From Apodemus sylvaticus (taxonomy: Eukaryota; Chordata; Mammalia; Rodentia; Muridae), in NCBI RefSeq assembly GCF_947179515.1, contig NC_067476.1, positions 55,568,074 to 55,632,073 of the forward strand: a DNA stretch of 64,000 nt, read 5' to 3'. Positions 12,661 to 24,422 of the stretch are shown here, one piece after another (position 1 is the first letter of the stretch; each line of letters opens with the position of its first letter). The position numbers and the translations under genes were made by a program. Under the pieces are notes generated by a model. That model saw only the letters and a program-made list of their open reading frames with translations, did no database searches and was not told the origin of the DNA.

Positions 12661-13207
12661 GGAGCATGCGAAGACTTGCTGGTGAAGGCGGCTTCCTGAA
12701 GGCTGTTATTTTCATTTCCTGTGCTATCCTGCCTATGAGTAGATTCTTCTCGATGCCCCTCTCAACCGGCACACACTCATACTGTTATTAAAAGAAGCCC
12801 ATCAGAACTGGGTAGTTGTTATTCAGGAGCGTAACTCACATCATGGGGGTGGCATTTCTTCCCACTCGTGCTGGTCCACTGGTTCTAATAGCAACCTGGA
12901 GCTCAATTTCCCCCTTAAGAACATTGCATTTCATGTGGAATGTCAATTATTAAAATGCAGTGTCCCGTGTCTTACTTCTCACTAGATGAATTCATTTGCA
13001 AAACTTGCTAATTTATGCAAATGATCCTTAACCTGTCAGTGCCTGGAATCTATTTCACACTGTTCCTAGGTTTTGGTAGCTTTTGAGCCTAGATGGGGAA
13101 GTCCATTACTGCAGAATTTGTCAGTTTGTAATCATTATATTGGCTATTGAGTTGTTAAAAAATTAAAGAAAAATTAGCACTGTGAATAAATAAAAAATGT
13201 GGTTTTA

Positions 13208-13234
13208 AGTGGAAGCTAGGCAACAGCTTCCACT
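13208..13234. other. Perfect 10-bp inverted repeat, 7-nt loop
   Basis: The arms agtggaagct (13208-13217) and agcttccact (13225-13234) are exact reverse complements around aggcaac. It could form a small hairpin. It is not embedded in a recognised transcript and is too short to be a microRNA precursor. Confidence 0.8.
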
Positions 13235-13560
13235 GAAATAAAATGCTGAAATAAAAAAAAAGAAATCTAGAGATTAAATTAAAGATGGAATTGAATGGAA
13301 AGATCTAATATCTATGTCTCCTGACACCCCTGAGTAATGTTAGAAGCTAATGACCTCTTCTTTTGAAGAAACTAACTGGTTAATAATCCAAACGAGGGCT
13401 ATCAGCTGCTGAAGGAGGCAGATTCACCAAGTAGGCAGATAAGAAACTTCTTTATTTTGCTGAATACAAAACACAAAAAAGACCCAAATACCAACTAAAA
13501 TTTTTGGTCAGTTACTTGAAAGACAACTAAAAAGGAAGTCTGTGAAGAAAGGGCATGTAG

Positions 13561-13620
13561 GAAGGAGGCTGAGGCAGGAGAACCGCAGCCTGGACTGCAC
13601 AGCGAGATCCTGTCTCAGCC
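13561..13620 (+). mobile_element. B1/7SL-like SINE fragment
   Basis: The segment ggaggctgaggcaggag followed by agcctggactgcac and agcgagatcctgtctca matches the middle and 3' part of a 7SL-derived SINE in order. The 5' Pol III promoter half is missing. Confidence 0.6.
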
Positions 13621-14102
13621 ACGATGTGGTAGTGGGTTTCTGTGTGTTCGCACATCTGCACATGCGTATACTTGTGCACATAGAGATAAGAAGGGCACAG
13701 AGGGCTGCCTGGAATGTCTGCACTGTGTGTGAGTACACACACACCTCTTACATAAAGTCTTGTCGCTTCTCTCTGAGGCGATTGGGTTTTCTGGGCACTT
13801 GGGTATCACTGGCGCTGCGCCTTCATTAGTGGTTTGGAGAGCACATTCTTGCCTCCACACTGGCCCTCACCCTACAGCCACACAGACTCTTCTCATGAAC
13901 AGGGTCGAAATAACTTTCTGCAAACCTTGAACTGCTTTCCTTTCCTCCTTGGAGGTCAAAAGAAGGATTCTGATTCCTTGCCTGGGTCTAAAATCACAGG
14001 ACATGGATCCATTATTTTTATTCAGTATTCTTTATCCCAGGGTGTTTATAAAGGCCAGTTGTAGACTAGGTTAGCTGGAAAAAGCTAACCAGGGAAAAGA
14101 CT

Positions 14103-14103
<1 letters not shown>
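13621..14103. other. Single-copy noncoding sequence
   Basis: Several overlapping open frames on both strands (13508-13860) arise from low-complexity TG/CA-biased sequence. None has a domain. No repeat is recognised apart from the flanking SINE fragment and microsatellite. Confidence 0.5.
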
Positions 14104-14136
<33 letters not shown>

Positions 14137-14238
14137 TGTGTGTGTGTCTGTGTGTGTGTCTGTGTGTGTGTCTGTGTATGTGTGTGTCTGTGTGTGTGTC
14201 TGTGTATGTGTGTGTCTGTGTGTGTGTGTGTGTGTATG
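14104..14238. repeat. TG microsatellite with interspersed TC and TA
   Basis: A long GT array interrupted at regular intervals by tctg and tatg gives a higher-order pattern of about 10-12 bp. It is the source of the Cys-Val and His-Thr open frames on the two strands. Long GT tracts can adopt Z-DNA and are commonly polymorphic in mice. Confidence 0.97.
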
Positions 14239-16058
14239 TGCACACCAATGTATATAAGTGAGAAGGAGAAAACAGGCTCACCTTGGACTGTCAGTACCAA
14301 CTTGCCAGCACCCCTGCACATTTCTGCATCAGTCATGATGCTCGAGTTTCCTTGCTCACCCTCTACCCACTGAGCCAGACCTCTGACTTACCTAGATTCA
14401 CATGGTTAACACACATAGTTGCAAGTACACTAATGATCTATCCTTCTAGTTGCTGGAATTTTCCTTTTCCAAGTGTTTTGGGAGTTGCACAGTGAGAATA
14501 GGTATCTGTGAATATTTGAATGGGTTCCTTCAACTCTACGGAGGATTCCAATTAGAGAGAAAAAGAGAATCTGCCTTGGGTAAAATGTGCAATTTACCAC
14601 TTCAAGGACCCTTCCAAATTCTAAATAATAACAAGAGAGTACCTATTTAATCATTCACTTGCTCCCATTTCTTTCAGAACCGTGTCTCTTTAAATCTACT
14701 GAGGAAGATATTCCTTCTGGCCCACAGGATGCCAAAATGACTTGATGATTTATTTATGCAGCGCTTGGCAGCCCATAGTCCAGATTGTGGCTGAAGCAGA
14801 ATTTTATGAGCCTTCCCCTAGTGAGTAAATTTTAAAATTATATTAAATATATATATATTGCAAACCTCTGTTGTCGGGTTTGGCCTCACCTCAGGCCTTG
14901 ACAACAGTGGAGAGAGGAGTAAGGGATTAGTATTACTAAGGACTTAGCTGGTGAGACTTTTACTGTGAGAGATTAGAACAATTGCTAAGCTTTCCATAGG
15001 AGGAGGAAAACAGTGCTATTCTGACTAAATGTTTTGGGTATGAATGAGACCTTTTCCATTTGTAACAATTTATCCAGTCATTCATGGTATTTCTTTCAAT
15101 AGCCTGGGAACCACTTTCAGCACAGGGGACTGTGATTTAAAAAAAAAAAAAAAAAAGACAAAACAATGTCCCATCTCTCCTGGAACATCTCTGAGGAGGA
15201 GAGATGGATGGTAAGCAGGTGAGTGAATACTGAGGGGAGACAGAATGCTTCAAAATCACCAAAACAATAAGCCCCAGGGACCCAGAGACCAGATCCTTCT
15301 CTAAGACTAGGTTAGAACACTGGAAAATCTGGTAAAAACTCTTTCCTAGACAATTTTCATTTGGCAAAATCTAGGTCAAGAGGAACACACCTTGTGAAGT
15401 TCAGGTGAGAAGGGTTTAGAACAAAACTCAGGAGCTGTAGGCGTGAAGATTCTGACAGTATGGGTCCAGAAGCAGCTCTGCAGCTCTGCAGCTCAGCATT
15501 GTGCTGGGAGCTAGTGCTGCATTGTTGAAAGCTGCACCGGCTTGCGTCTTGTGAAACAAGGCTACCAGGGAAGGGGGAGGGGCTCGATCCATGAATGACA
15601 GAGAGTATGACCCCTATAGGTGTGAGACCTGTCATCCTGGTTGGTCCTGATTGATGGTAGTTAACATTTGTAGGCTACTAGCTCTCTTCTTGTTTGTTTG
15701 TTTGTTTTGGTGTTTAGTACAATTCACACATTTACACCATTTGTTTTCTATATCAATTATGTAACATATTGCAATCCCCCTATAGGAAGAAACATTTTTA
15801 AAAAAAATGATAACATTGATTTCTTTACCAGCTAGTCACTTACTAAAAGCAACATGCAGACACTTTGCCGTCGTAAGGGAAGCCATTTTTGAGATTAAAA
15901 TCATGTTATTTCTCTTGCTAGTTGAAGTGTTCTGATAGTCCATTATTTTCTTTTGCATTTTGACTGTTTGTACGTCTGTTATTAAAACTGATGTCATGCC
16001 TTCAGTATATTATAAAGAAAAAATGTACTTAAAAATACATGGTCATGTGTCAGAGAAG
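14239..16058. other. Mostly single-copy sequence
   Basis: Contains an A18 homopolymer at 15139-15156, a TA-rich patch near 14840-14860 and a tgtt repeat near 15690-15706. No SINE, LINE or exon is recognised with confidence. Frames at 15137-15367 and 15357-15635 are minus-strand chance frames. Confidence 0.5.
15139..15156. repeat. Poly(A) homopolymer
   Basis: An uninterrupted run of 18 A. No clear retroposon body lies immediately upstream, so it may be an isolated homopolymer or the tail of an element too old to recognise. Confidence 0.9.
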
Positions 16059-16270
16059 CTAGGGGAGATGGCTCAACTGTTAAAAATAGTTCCTCCTTTT
16101 CCAGAGAACCCATGCTACATTCCCAACATCCACATTGGATATCTCATAGCTGCCTGTGACTCCAGCTCCAGGCAGATCTTACCCCTTTGACCTCTGCAAG
16201 TTCCTGCACACACGTGTGTGTGCACACATAGAGACATGCACATGTAATGAAAATAAATATTTTTAAAAAT
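16059..16270 (+). mobile_element. B3 SINE
   Basis: It starts aggggagatggctcaactg, the tRNA-derived A-box region shared by B2 and B3. The middle has agctgcctgtgactccagctccagg and ccctttgacctctgca, and the 3' end is a CA-rich stretch leading to aaaataaata. This order matches B3. Divergence is moderate. Confidence 0.8.
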
Positions 16271-16908
16271 CCTACATGGGTAGAGAAAGAGCTCACATTG
16301 ATCTACCTAGCAGTCTGCCTGCAGCTGCGGTTTGTTGAGCAATCAAGTAGGAGATGCCTCAGGTTCAAAGACACACTCTGGCTCTGATTGCTGACACAGA
16401 GAAATAAATCTGACTTCACTCACCACTGACACGTGAAGATCAATCGAAGCCTGGGACTGAGTAAGAGGTCAGAAGAGATGAGGGTCCCTTTGTTTCTGTT
16501 AAAATCACAACCATGGTCAAATAAATGCTGCCACCTTCAACCATCTTTAGAGCTCTACGGTAGCTCTGTTGATCAAGGAACAAAGCCTTCATCATTCAAC
16601 TCAAACTCACTTAAATCTTTTTATGAACCCCCTTGAAATAAACACAGACCTATTTTTCAAAGCATAAAATTTCAGGAAAAAAATTCACACATAGAAAATA
16701 AAGAGATGTAATTATTGTCGTGTAATGTTAATTTGAGTGTCAAAACATTTTATTAATTTATTGGTTCTGTCAGTATATAGGAAACTGCATGAAGCATGAA
16801 AGAGGTATTTCCCTGCCTACTGAGCATCTAATCATAAATCAAGAGAGACCCTGAACACTGAAGTTAATGTTATCATGAGTAAACTTTTAAGTGGTCATCT
16901 TTTTTCTT

Positions 16909-17132
16909 GAGATTTTATTTAGTTAGTTTTATGTCTATGAATGTTTGCCTGAGTGTCCATGTACCACGTGCATATAGTGCCCTCAGAGGCCAGAAGAGGG
17001 CACTGGGTCCCCAGGTACTGAAGTGACAGATAGTTGTGAACAGCCATGTGGGTACTGGGTATTGAACCCAGGTCTTCTGGAAGAGAAGCCAATTAAGAAT
17101 CAATCTTAATTGCTGAGCCAACTCTCTAGCCA
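16909..17132 (-). mobile_element. B3 SINE, antisense, with CTCF-like motif
   Basis: The plus strand runs from a T-rich tail (gattttatttag) through ccagaagagggcactg (16990-17005) and tattgaacccaggtc to gctgagccaactctctagcc. This is the reverse of the tRNA-related head of B2/B3. The ccagaagagggcactg block is the CTCF-like site known from rodent B2/B3 SINEs. Full length or nearly so. Confidence 0.85.
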
Positions 17133-17170
17133 CCAGTCAGGGCTCACCTTTTATAAAAGACGGTATTACT

Positions 17171-17252
17171 GAGCCAAACTTGTAGCTTAATAGTAAAGCA
17201 TTTGCTTAACACACTTAAGACCTTAGGTTCAATTCCCGGTACAAAAATAAAT
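17171..17252 (+). mobile_element. ID element
   Basis: The copy has tgtagcttaatagtaaagcat in the A-box position, ttgcttaacacacttaaga in the middle and ggttcaattcccggt as a good B box, followed by an A-rich tail. This is the tRNA-Ala-derived rodent ID SINE, moderately diverged. The A box is eroded, so Pol III activity is doubtful. Confidence 0.75.
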
Positions 17253-17724
17253 TCCTACAAAAAGTTCATAATTTCTCTGCAATGAACTCAAGAATTAGAC
17301 CCTTTTGTTGAGATTGCTTTATGAAAAAAAAAGCATGTGTATGTTCCAGTGAAGGCTCTCAAGTGTAAATTTAATTAAGAATTATAACAATTTTGTGGTC
17401 TAAAAGTATTCTGATGGGGAGGTTCAACTTCTCTGGGGTCCTATCAATCACATCCTCAAGGAGGATTTTGGCTGATGTCTTAGGAGAGCTTGACTGTAAA
17501 GAAACACATTCTGGAAAGTGTGGATGAATTTTCATGCTCTACTCTAGACAGAGTGTAGTGCTTCCAAAAGGCTGGAAGATTCTGGGTTCCGAGGATTGCT
17601 GTGGGTCCCCAGGATGCCATGGGTCCCGCTCTGAGACTTGAGAACAGCTTTATCTCTCAGAAGTCAGCGCTCCCACTCATTTCATGCCTGGGTCTCCTGG
17701 TACACTTTTTCCTTACTTTCCTCT
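17253..17724. other. Single-copy noncoding sequence
   Basis: No repeat or gene recognised. The frame starting at 17601 runs on into the L1 fragment that follows. Confidence 0.5.
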
Positions 17725-17940
17725 TTAAAAATATATTTATTTTTTATCCTTTGAGAGTTCCATACATGTGGATAATGATTATTTTTAGTCTTTCTCACCC
17801 CCTATTACCTTGTCTCATCTCTCTCCTCTTCCATTGAAACGTTTCCCCAATAAGCCCCCTTCCTATTTTCATGTCTTTTGTGTAGGAGACAGTCTGAGCC
17901 TTCATATGGCTTCCTGTATGAACATGGTTAGAGGCTATGT
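17725..17940 (-). mobile_element. L1 3' end (Lx-like), antisense
   Basis: It begins with an A/T-rich tail region, then tttgagagttccatacatg, then cttccattgaaacgtttcccc, then cctattttcatgtcttttg, and ends near gaacatggttagaggc. These blocks occur in the same order in the 3' UTR of older rodent L1 read antisense. The copy is 5'-truncated. Confidence 0.6.
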
Positions 17941-18141
17941 GGGACTTTATAAAGGGTTTTCATACCTAGAGCTAAACCTCTTAGGATGTTTTCCCTTCCC
18001 TTTGGGATCACACTGAATAATTCACATACCTCTTCTGCATACTAGTTGGTTTCTTTTGTCATTAAAGAGAATTCTAAGTCAAGTTTCTGCTGAGGCAGGT
18101 CAAATGGTAGAATTAATGGGAATATCTATTTTGGAAACCAA

Positions 18142-18290
18142 CTAGATCTAGATTTGAATCTCATGCTTACAGTGATTTGCATGAAGTTGAGCAGTTATTA
18201 CATTAGGGAGTATTAGTATCTGTAGAAATGGTAAGCTTTAATAAAGAAGAAATAACACCTAGCATGCAGTAAGCGCTCAGAAGTGCCAGC
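18142..18290 (+). mobile_element. MIR SINE remnant
   Basis: The segment has gatttgaatctcatgc (B-box side), a degraded conserved core, and a 3' part reading cctagcatgcagtaagcgctca, close to the MIR end. Highly diverged, as expected for an ancient mammalian element. Confidence 0.6.
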
Positions 18291-18485
18291 TCCCTTACTC
18301 CCTGATGCTTAACAACCCTGCCATGTAAATGCATCTCCATCTCATATATCACTTCAAGTCACAAATATGCAAAGTTGGTTTTATGACCCAGTTTCATCTG
18401 ACTGCATATTTCATCTAAAAATTTCTGAACACGTCCCTAGTATTATGAAGCTACCCTCCAGTGCTATCTTTGAATTTCTCTTTTT

Positions 18486-18504
18486 CTATCTATCTGCCTA
18501 TCTG

Positions 18505-18554
<50 letters not shown>
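18486..18554. repeat. (TCTA)n microsatellite
   Basis: About 17 tetranucleotide units, with tctgccta and tctgtcta variants at the 5' end and a pure 3' portion. It directly abuts the T-rich start of an antisense B1-like fragment, so it probably grew from that SINE's tail. Confidence 0.97.
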
Positions 18555-18555
18555 A

Positions 18556-18632
18556 TCTTCAAGATAGGGTCTTACTAAGAAGCACAGGCTGACCTCAAAT
18601 TCGCAGAGGTGTGTCCAGCGCTGCCACCTCTG
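18556..18632 (-). mobile_element. B1 SINE fragment, antisense
   Basis: The order aagatagggtcttactaaga, then cacaggctgacctcaaattcg, then gctgccacctctg follows antisense B1. Only about half an element remains. Confidence 0.6.
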
Positions 18633-20327
18633 TTATTTTAAGACTGCTGTATTAATGGCAAGGCATAGATAGTGTTAACTCAGTCTCCCTTGACTGGGTT
18701 GCTCAAGTCCTCTCACTTTTTCATACTAGAGGATGGGGCTTCTATAGACTGTCCTCCACAGTGAGATTAAATCCACTTCTTAGTTCAGATTTCATTAGGA
18801 TCTTTGACACGCTAAAGTTACAATGCAAAAAGCGAGAACTTTGGGGCTAATGCTTGCTGAGTTATGATGCTAATACTACCTAAAATAATCAAATTCCTTT
18901 AATTAGTTCATTATTTTCCCATCTGGAGTCTCCTTGTCACTTTCACAGAGATAACAGTTCCCTTCCATTTAATTAAGGCAACCTCTAAGAAGCAGGACTC
19001 TGAGTCCAGAGAGCTGGCTCCTGTCACAGTCTCCTTTCCCAGCAGCTATCTAGACAGGATCAGTGTTGTTACTTCAAGAGTTATACAGTGGAATGGGGGA
19101 AAGTTATAGGTAATCCCGTCTTCCAAACTAGCTCGAAATAAAAATTAAATGGGCCTTGAGCATTTGTGAATGGCAGTGTTTCATTGGGCCCATGGAACCC
19201 TAAGTGGGACTCCGAAACAGGGTGTTAATTCAGGCCTAATCATTTAATTCCTCTCTGTTATATGCCGTATTTATTGCCCTCCTGGATGCTTTCTATGGCC
19301 TGATAAAGAGAGTGATTCTCTGAAGCTCAGTCAGGGACCGTTTTATTTATATCGTTAGTTAGTCCAATAAAAGCACGGGCTCCAGATTCCTGCTGTTATT
19401 TTGTGTTTTGTAGCCCTGTCGTTGACTATGAAAATGCTGATGGCGTTCTCATCTTCGGGGCTGGAGTTGCTCTGCACTTGAGTGGGAGTTTGTAAGGAGT
19501 GGGCACGGTCAGGACTAAACTGACTCGGAATCAGGGTAGAAAGTCAAGTTTGGGGAAAGGCAAGTCTGGCTTCACCCAGGTGCTTCACTGGCAGCACCCA
19601 GGAGTTCTCCATTATTGTATGGGCTCCTGCTGCAAAAACTTGACTATTATTTTAAAAAGCAAGCCAGAGCCTTTTGAAGGTGTGAGTCTGTTTGTGAACA
19701 AGAGCAGTTTCCAAGTTCACTGTCATTAAACCTCACTTCAGCTCTCCACAGAGCAAGGGTAGTTCTGAGTTTGGACAGAAGGACGCATCTGTAGAGTTGT
19801 TTAAGTCCGGGCCGCAAAGGGGAGGCCATGAAACCCGACAGCATCCAAGAATCACATGTCAGGCCTCTTACATTCTTAAGTTTCAACCGCAAAGTTTTAT
19901 TATTTCCCTAAGTCTCTAGAATGTTAGAGAGAAATCCTGAATAAGGAAGCAATGATGGGAAGCAGATTTATAGAGGTCACTTGGATTACTGTGGTAGCAA
20001 TAACGTAGGTGCTTTAATATAGCATACTGTGTAATTGCTCGTGCTTCCATTGGAGCTAATGTGTAGCTATCCATGTAATAACAGATATTATTTCACAGCA
20101 GATATACAATTATCTCATCTCATTGGTGTGTAGTGTATTAATGAAGCAAATCATAATTGTTGTTTTAACACAAAGAGGTGAGAATATTTTAAAGTTTGAC
20201 AGACCTTTATATCAGCCTGTCTCGTTTAGAAAAGTATAAACAGATAGTGGCTTCTATGCTTTCCCTAGTATTTAGATGTTTGGCGATTAACACCATAGGG
20301 TTATATTTGGGGATATGGCTGAATTTT
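18633..20327. other. Single-copy sequence, enhancer-like in part
   Basis: No repeat recognised. The part at 19130-19480 is listed separately as a candidate conserved element. Frames at 19499-19729 and 19647-19892 lie on opposite strands and overlap, with no domain. Confidence 0.5.
19130..19480. promoter_or_regulatory. Candidate conserved noncoding element
   Basis: The sequence has many AT-core motif words (aattaaat, gtgttaattc, tcatttaattcc, cgttagttagtcc) with retained CpGs (tgccgt near 19264, accgtttt near 19337, gtcgttgac near 19419) and no repeat. Such clustering is common in enhancers near developmental regulators. This is inference only. Confidence 0.27.
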
Positions 20328-20625
20328 GCAAAATTTCTTTTTTGTTGTTGTTCATTATTTATTTACATTTCAAATGTTATCCGCTCTTCCTGATTTCCCC
20401 TTCCCAACCCCCCATCCCATCCCTGCTCCCCCTGCTTCTATGAGGGTGCTCCCCCATCCAACTACCCACTCCCACCTCACCACCTTAGCATTCCCCAACA
20501 TTGGGGCATCAAGCCTTCACAGGACCAAGGGCCGCCCCTCCCAAAGATGCCAGACTCGGCAATGCTCTGCTACATATATGGTTGGAGCCATGGGTTCCTC
20601 CATGTGTACTCTGGCAAAATTTCTT
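20328..20625 (-). mobile_element. 5'-truncated L1 3' end with target-site duplication
   Basis: A 274-bp L1 3' UTR segment (20340-20613) in antisense, starting from a T-rich tail (ttttgttgttgttcatt) then acatttcaaatgttatc, ggggcatcaagccttcacag and ccatgggttcctccatgtgt. The same 12-mer gcaaaatttctt lies on both sides (20328-20339 and 20614-20625), which is the target-site duplication of an LINE-1 integration. Low divergence from mouse L1 3' UTR as I remember it suggests a fairly young insertion. Not coding, despite two frames across it. Confidence 0.9.
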
Positions 20626-21930
20626 GAAAGAAATATATACACCATTAACTCTAAGTTTTTGCCTTAGAATTAGTGTCTTAGAAAACTCTTAGTTTTCTCA
20701 TCCCTAACCCTGTACAAGTCAATGGAACCAAGAGAGGGAAAAGGAATCTAAATGAATGACAGACAGAGGGCTTCATTCAGGTCCCTACTAGTTCAAATTC
20801 TGTGTGTGTGCTTGATACTTTAGTGTAAAATTATCAGTGTTAGATTAAAAATCACTAGGGTAATTATTTTTTAAATTGAAAGAAAAATTGGGACCACGTA
20901 GGAGAGTTGTAGAGAGCAGTGCCGACATCAGAGGCCGGGGGACTGTCAGGGAAGAGGATTGTAAGATGGCAGACGGTCTGTATCTTGTGGTCAAGATGTC
21001 TCTGGAGCAGAGGGCCTTCAGAGGGAGGCCACAGCACCTGTGTGTTAGTGGACAGTCCCCACATGGGAAAGGCCCTGCATGCATGGTGTGCTTTGAAGAA
21101 AGCGAAGGATAACTGATGGTTCACAGCAGGAGAAAGGCAGGTGTTGTTTAATGGGCTTTTATGAGGATTTCCTGGTGATTTTCAAGACAGAGTAGTTGTA
21201 GTTGGCACAGGTACATGTTATGATCCCAGAGCCATTATCCAAGCATGAGGGAGAACTTCTACTTGTTCAGGAGAGCAGACAACTGCAAGGACTGACTCAT
21301 TCTCTGGTGAATTAGGGGAACTATTTTTAAATGTCCTTGAAGCATTCGAATCAACAAGCCGTAGCTACTCTCCCTTCTTGAGAAATATTCCAAGTTCAAG
21401 TTGGCTTGCAACATACATGAAAGGCAACATTAGGTTATTATGTAAAAAATCTATGGTAGTACTCCATGCCTAATTAATGCTCTTTATATTTTTCTTATAA
21501 TGTTGGTGAAAATATCCTACTCAAGCAAGAAAAACATTCCCATCAGTATTCTAGCCTTTTTTTTTTCAAAAATCAATAATTTTGTTAAAGTATGGTTTGT
21601 CAAGCTGCTTTAACCCTTCTTTGTATTTTCAGTATATCAAAAAAGATCAAACGAATATTGAATTTAGAGGCAGTATGGGGTTTTAGTTTGTTTTATCAGC
21701 CGCATAAAACATGGCATATAACAGGATTCCAGTAGGAACGAAGAATGGCGTTTTGGACTGATATTGGAATCTTTGCTAGAGAATATCTTATAAAATTGTA
21801 TTTTCCAAGTGTTACGATATTAATTAATTGAACAATGGAGACCTAAGATGAGTAAGTTGTTCTTTTTCCTAGATGATCTTGGGCTAAATGCCAAGCTAAG
21901 TTAAATTAGCTATTGGCATATACTGTCACT
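20626..21930. other. Single-copy noncoding sequence
   Basis: No repeat recognised. Four overlapping frames on both strands at 20845-21124 come from a locally GC-richer patch; none carries a motif and the two strands are equally open, so I do not call a gene. Confidence 0.5.
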
Positions 21931-22015
21931 CTGGCTGAGTGAACTTCGTAAGCAAGCTCCTGAACTCTGCTGGGCCTTGGTTTTTCTCATCTGGTAAATG
22001 GAGATGGTCCAATGC
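21931..22015 (+). mobile_element. MIR SINE remnant
   Basis: The order ctggctgagtgaacttcg, then gctcctgaactctgctgggcc, then ttggtttttctcatctggtaaatgg resembles the MIR core and its 'cctcatctgtaaaatgg' part. It is short and diverged. Confidence 0.5.
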
Positions 22016-22849
22016 AGCGTGGCCTGCATGAATAAACCCTGGAGATATTGGTCATTCTGGAATCATTCCCAATCCCCCTGTGTGCCCTGGCACTCTATGC
22101 CACCCAGCATTTTCCTCAGGGTTTTCAGCAACACTTTATGCTTTCTTTTATCCCATATTCAAGTTACCTGTACTGAGTTCCAGCTCGCTGTATGTACTCA
22201 GTGGCCTTGCTTAAGTGATGCTGACACCCACAGCACACCATTTTATAGTGAATGAACTAAGGATGTTAATACACGTAGTCTCCCAGTTAGTTTGTTTGCA
22301 TTCTGGCAGGGTTTAAAAGGTTTACTCTAAAGCCTGGAAATGGTATTAGTTTTAGTTTCCTCTACTGGCTAGGGAGAAAGATTCTGGCAAGGGGTAGGGT
22401 AGGGGAGCCAAAAATCATGCCTAAGTGTAAGACCGACTCTGGGGAGAGCCTGGCTTTGTGTTGGTCCCTGAGTGGCTCCAGCAGCAGCAGCAGCAGCTGA
22501 TACTGTGGCCGCTTCACCAGGAAGCCTGTTTCTTAGATCTCAGCTCTGCTCATCAGAACCACTTTTCTGGGTAACACACATGTGGTAGCCTCTTCATATC
22601 CAGCATGTGTGAACAATGCTCTTGTCGGCTTCCTTGTCTATGCTTTCTGTAGACTCCACATGGAGCCCGTGCCCTGGTGTCTAGTGCTCTGTTTACAGTA
22701 AGAGCCCACTGGTACCCCCTTTTGGGCATCCCCTGACAGACATGCTTCCCATTGCCAGAGAAGGGAGCTTCCCCGCATCGCCCTGTGATGAGCTCGTTCC
22801 ACTCAAACCAATCCAATGGTGGCACTCGCATCCTTAGGCCCTGGAGCCT
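22016..22849. other. Single-copy noncoding sequence
   Basis: Contains a short (CAG)6 run at 22479-22497. No repeat family or exon is recognised. The minus-strand frame at 22553-22831 has no recognisable domain. Confidence 0.5.
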
Positions 22850-23330
22850 ACCTGCAGCTGTGCTTACTGAAGTGAGACTGTAATTTGCTACAGCATGCCA
22901 AAGTATTAATAGACAATTATTTATTGCAAATCTGAATCATTTATACTGTTTACTGGCTGACACAATGTAAAATTTTGATCCAAATGTTAATGTGTCCATG
23001 ACATTGCATAATTCTGTTCCATGGATGGTTTTTCTCTTCTAAATGAATCGAATTTGCAGTACAAGGAAGTGGCATTTTTAATGGATGAATGATTTACAGC
23101 CTCAAACTTAGAAGGCTATTATTTGTGTAACTAGGGGAGAATTGACTAATGGCAATAACACAACAAATTAGACAAACTTAAGATTGTATTGGGAACAAAT
23201 TCATGGGGAGAAAATGGAAATAACTCACAAAGTTCGTAAATGGTAATTGAATAAACCTCACTTTAGCTTTCCAGAGCAATTGTATTTTGAGGTACCTTTG
23301 AGATCAGGTACCTTTGAGGCCAAAGGACTT
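22850..23330. promoter_or_regulatory. Candidate conserved noncoding element with paired TCF/LEF-like sites
   Basis: No repeat is present. The stretch is dense in AT-core words (gtattaatagacaattattt near 22904, catttttaatggatgaatga near 23073) and includes a C/EBP-like attgcataat near 23004. Two copies of aggtacctttgag (23290-23302 and 23306-23318), each holding a CTTTGA core, sit 16 bp apart. This is the best-looking regulatory candidate in the central part of the window, but conservation and activity are not shown here. Confidence 0.33.
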
Positions 23331-24422
23331 ATAAATATTTAATTGAATAGAACGTAGATAAAATTACCTCTTTATAAGGAACCATATGTGTGGGAGACAG
23401 AACTTGCAAATCTCCAAATTGCCTACACAATTGTTTTTAGCAGTTGAGCAAAAGCAAAAGCTTTGTATCTATGTGATGTATGGAGGGTAAAGACACCAAT
23501 TTTTAGCATATTTACCTTCTATTTGTTGAGCATGCAACAACAATGCCATGGAAGAAGGATTTCCTAATAGAAATCTTCATGATTTCTCAAAATAGAAAAA
23601 AAATGTGCATCAGCAAAAATAATATCTTTCCCTTTCTGAGGTATTCCTCTTAGTTGTTTATATCGATTCCTGTTATTCTGTTACCTCTACCCACAGAGAG
23701 ACTGTTAAGATAAAAAGTGCCTCAACACAGCTCTAATTAAATCTCCAAGAGCTATACTGGGATATCTAAACACAAGAATGCTCAATGTGAAGGTTCCTTC
23801 AGCATTGTAGTCCATGGGGAATCTCATAAATTAATGATGAGAAAAAGGCTGATTTGGAGGAGTGCTTTAAGAGCAATAAAATATTTGTGTGTCTGTCCAA
23901 ATGAGATACAAAATGTTCTTCTCTTGTAGAGATGACAAATCCTCCCTCCGATGGCATCAGCGATTGCCTCCTTGTTTGTCTCCCCTGCTCCAACCACCAG
24001 TCCTATTCCCTTCCAGTCTGCTCGCTACAATTTGGCTAAAATTCCTTCTTAATATGTAGCTTATTTTGCTTATTTGCTTTTAAAAACCCTCCAAGAATGA
24101 TCAGAGTAAACACATGCATGTCTGTCTGAACTCCACACCCATGTTCCCTTGTCGTCTTGCTTGTTGGTCCCTCTCTTCCCTGGTTTTCCTCTTCCCTAAC
24201 ACTTGGCTCACCCTACAAGGGAACAATAAATTCCCATGACTTGAAATACTAGAAATAGATCATGTACTTATCTCTAATTTTGAAATCTCTGTATATTTCT
24301 ACTTACTCTTTCTCATGGTGCCCTCTTCACTCTGATTAGCTCTTAATGATGCCCCAGGAATGTGTTCAGACGGCATCTACCTTGGGAGGCCTCTGCTGAG
24401 CCTATGGACCAGTACAGAAGAC
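23331..24422. other. Single-copy noncoding sequence
   Basis: AT-rich, with no repeat or coding feature recognised. The minus-strand frame at 23799-23993 is short and without motif. Confidence 0.5.

Noticed and set aside
13208..13234. MicroRNA hairpin
   Set aside because: The stem is only 10 bp; a precursor would need about 25-30 paired bases.
14066..14373. Cys-Val and His-Thr repeat proteins on opposite strands
   Set aside because: These are translations of the TG microsatellite.
22479..22497. CAG repeat as part of a polyglutamine exon
   Set aside because: Only about six units, and no long flanking open frame on either strand.
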